From NCBI GenBank assembly GCA_910574455.1, contig CAJSYZ010000006.1, forward strand, positions 977,981-1,041,980: a stretch of 64,000 nucleotides of DNA, in the 5' to 3' direction. This document shows, in pieces, positions 62,554-64,000 of this stretch; the first letter of the stretch is position 1, and each line of letters opens with the position of its first letter. The DNA comes from Trichaptum fuscoviolaceum. Lineage: Eukaryota; Basidiomycota; Agaricomycetes; Hymenochaetales; Trichaptaceae. The notes under the pieces were generated by a model that worked only from the letters and a program-made list of their open reading frames with translations, had not been told where the DNA came from and did not search any database. Made by a program: the position numbers and the translations under genes.

Positions 62554-64000
62554 ATGCAGCGACGGACAGGGAAGGGCGCGGCGCACATTTCACCACCGCG
62601 CGCTAATGGCTCGCCAAACGACACGACAGACTACGACGGCGAGAAGGTTTCCCGCCTCAACCAAAAGACGTTGGGATTGACGAATCGAATATGGATCATT
62701 CTCACATTATTCGCCTTCATTGTCATCTTGACCCGCTTCATCCTGCCTCCAGACCCCTCGCTGCCGCGACATGGCTTGACGAACGCGAATCTGAAACCGA
62801 AAAACTACATGAACGCGACGGATACCGACCCACATCCGTTCGAGTTCTGCCCTTTGTATGGCCCAGGGGACGAGATTGGCGCGAAGCATGGTATCTATGG
62901 GCTTTCGAAGAGTCGCGTGCACCTCGGAAGTGGCGCGCGGATACAGAAGGTGATACACAAGGCACTATCGGGCTTACCTGTGACGATTAGTATCTTGGGA
63001 GGTTCAGGTATGTTTTGCGACAGAGTTGACTTCATTTGCATGTCTAATGCCCCCCTAGTCTCTGCATGCCATGGTGCTGGCGATGATCCCATTTCTCCAA
63101 AATGTTACCCGGCACGGTTCTTTCAGTGGTGGAACACTATATTTCCTCACCCCGCTTCCGAACTTACGAACGGCGCCATGAGACGGACGAATTCAGCGTA
63201 CTTCTCATTCTGCAATGCTCACCACCTACCTGATGTTACGGACCTGGTCATCTTGGAGTTCGACGCGGATGATCCTAAGTACGTCAGATGCAGCCCGAAA
63301 AGCATTCATATATTAATCAACATGACAGTGACAAAGCCTGGACTGATCACTTTGAGCTCCTTGTTCGGTCCATTCTTGTCCGACCTGACCAGCCTGCGGT
63401 CATAGTACTCGGGCACTTTAGCCCGCAAGTCATGGAGACGCACGGCTTCTATGGCCCTGAAATTTATCACTCCGTAGTTGCTCAGTACTATGATGTACCC
63501 CATATCAGGTATGCTCTCGGAACTTCTCGTCTCGCATTTTCTGAAACAGCCTCCTAGTGTAAAGCCCACGTTATATCCGACATGGTTAACTCAACCGGAC
63601 TCAGTGAATTCGTATTATGCTGACCCCGTTCTTGCAAATCCGACTGGTCATGAACTTATTGCCGATATTCTAATCCACTACATTGAATCACAAGTTTGTG
63701 CCGCGTGGTCGGTCGCCACTGGTCTGACATTCGACGTTGTCTCCCCACTTTTATCCAGTAACGGTGATGCGCCATCTGACCCCCGTGGACTCTTTGGTGG
63801 TCTTGGTCCTAAGAAGGGTAGTTCAAGCCCAAGCGATAATACACATAACCCACACGCGCATGTGCCATTTGGGCGGATTTCGTCGAAGCCCACAGACACC
63901 CGACGGTTCGAGGAGGTCAAGCCAGACTGTGTCTCTGCTAATGACCTCATAAACCCGCTTCCGCCATCCCTCTTTACAGGCTCAGGCTGGCATGCTTACC
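62554..64000 (+). CDS. CAP64-type SGNH-like membrane protein, 3' partial
   Basis: Type II membrane protein of the family annotated capsular-associated in basidiomycetes. Exons 62554-63007, 63059-63278, 63329-63508 and 63558 to the window end are phase-consistent; the gene runs past 64000. A cytoplasmic tail (MQRRTGKG...) precedes one anchor (IWIILTLFAFIVILTRFIL). The SGNH-like domain opens with ITISILGGSVSACHGAG (GxS with Ser replacing the GDS block), then the NGAMRRTNSAYF Asn-Gly. Strand-end motif DLVILEFDADDPND and AVIVLGHFSPQV lie upstream of the GHELIADILIHYI His. Members are thought to act on polysaccharide, possibly as O-acetyl esterases or transferases, by family inference. The start is the first ATG after the CT-rich leader. 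Confidence 0.82.

Overview
The window looks like nuclear DNA of a filamentous basidiomycete, probably an agaricomycete. It has dense intron-rich genes with mostly 45-75 nt GT-AG introns. Its gene families are typical of that group: CFEM and LysM secreted proteins, CAP59/CMT1-type GT69, CAP10-type GT90, CAP64-type SGNH proteins, a But2-like membrane protein, a degenerate 2OG-oxygenase-like protein, and F-box and MYND proteins. I saw no bacterial operons, rRNA, CRISPR array or intact transposon, and no convincing tRNA. Gene models are spliced by hand from reading frame, splice sites and recalled family motifs; no search was run, so function calls rest on motif recognition.

Left part (1-25 kb): NOP53 (60S biogenesis) and NDUFS1 (complex I 75/78 kDa subunit) read rightward. 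A large ABCB full transporter resembling the a-factor exporter Ste6 reads leftward. It is followed by a But2-like type II membrane protein and a GT69 mannosyltransferase, both leftward, a rightward vacuolar Tag1-like single-pass protein, and a leftward peroxisomal MaoC/hydratase-2 protein ending in SKL. A 2.4 kb gene-poor gap leads to a four-helix membrane protein and RPL31.

Middle (25-45 kb): a CFEM GPI-anchored protein with a TATA box, a 1.8 kb empty convergent gap, an unknown agaricomycete-type protein, RPL34, a membrane-anchored GH5_12 glucosylceramidase/steryl glucosidase, CSN1 of the COP9 signalosome, an N2227/carnosine N-methyltransferase with a histidine-rich insert, an AMSH/Sst2 K63 deubiquitinase, and, sharing a 118 bp divergent promoter with it, a GT90 CAP10-like glycosyltransferase.

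Right part (45-64 kb): a 2OG-oxygenase-like protein with a broken metal motif, a small hypothetical two-exon gene, a two-LysM secreted protein, the spliceosomal factor ISY1, an F-box protein, an unknown protein with a C-terminal MYND finger, an NADP mannitol-type SDR dehydrogenase, the GPI-anchor gene GPI11/PIG-F, a short uncertain gene, and the 5' part of a CAP64-type SGNH protein that runs off the window.

The genes do not form one pathway. Several touch the cell surface (GT69, GT90, CAP64-type SGNH, GPI11, CFEM, LysM), and others serve core expression and turnover (NOP53, RPL31, RPL34, ISY1, CSN1, AMSH). The most distinctive points are the ATG-only first exons of RPL31 (followed by an 18 nt microexon) and ISY1, the degenerate 2OG-oxygenase site, stop-free introns of length 3n, and several unassigned proteins.
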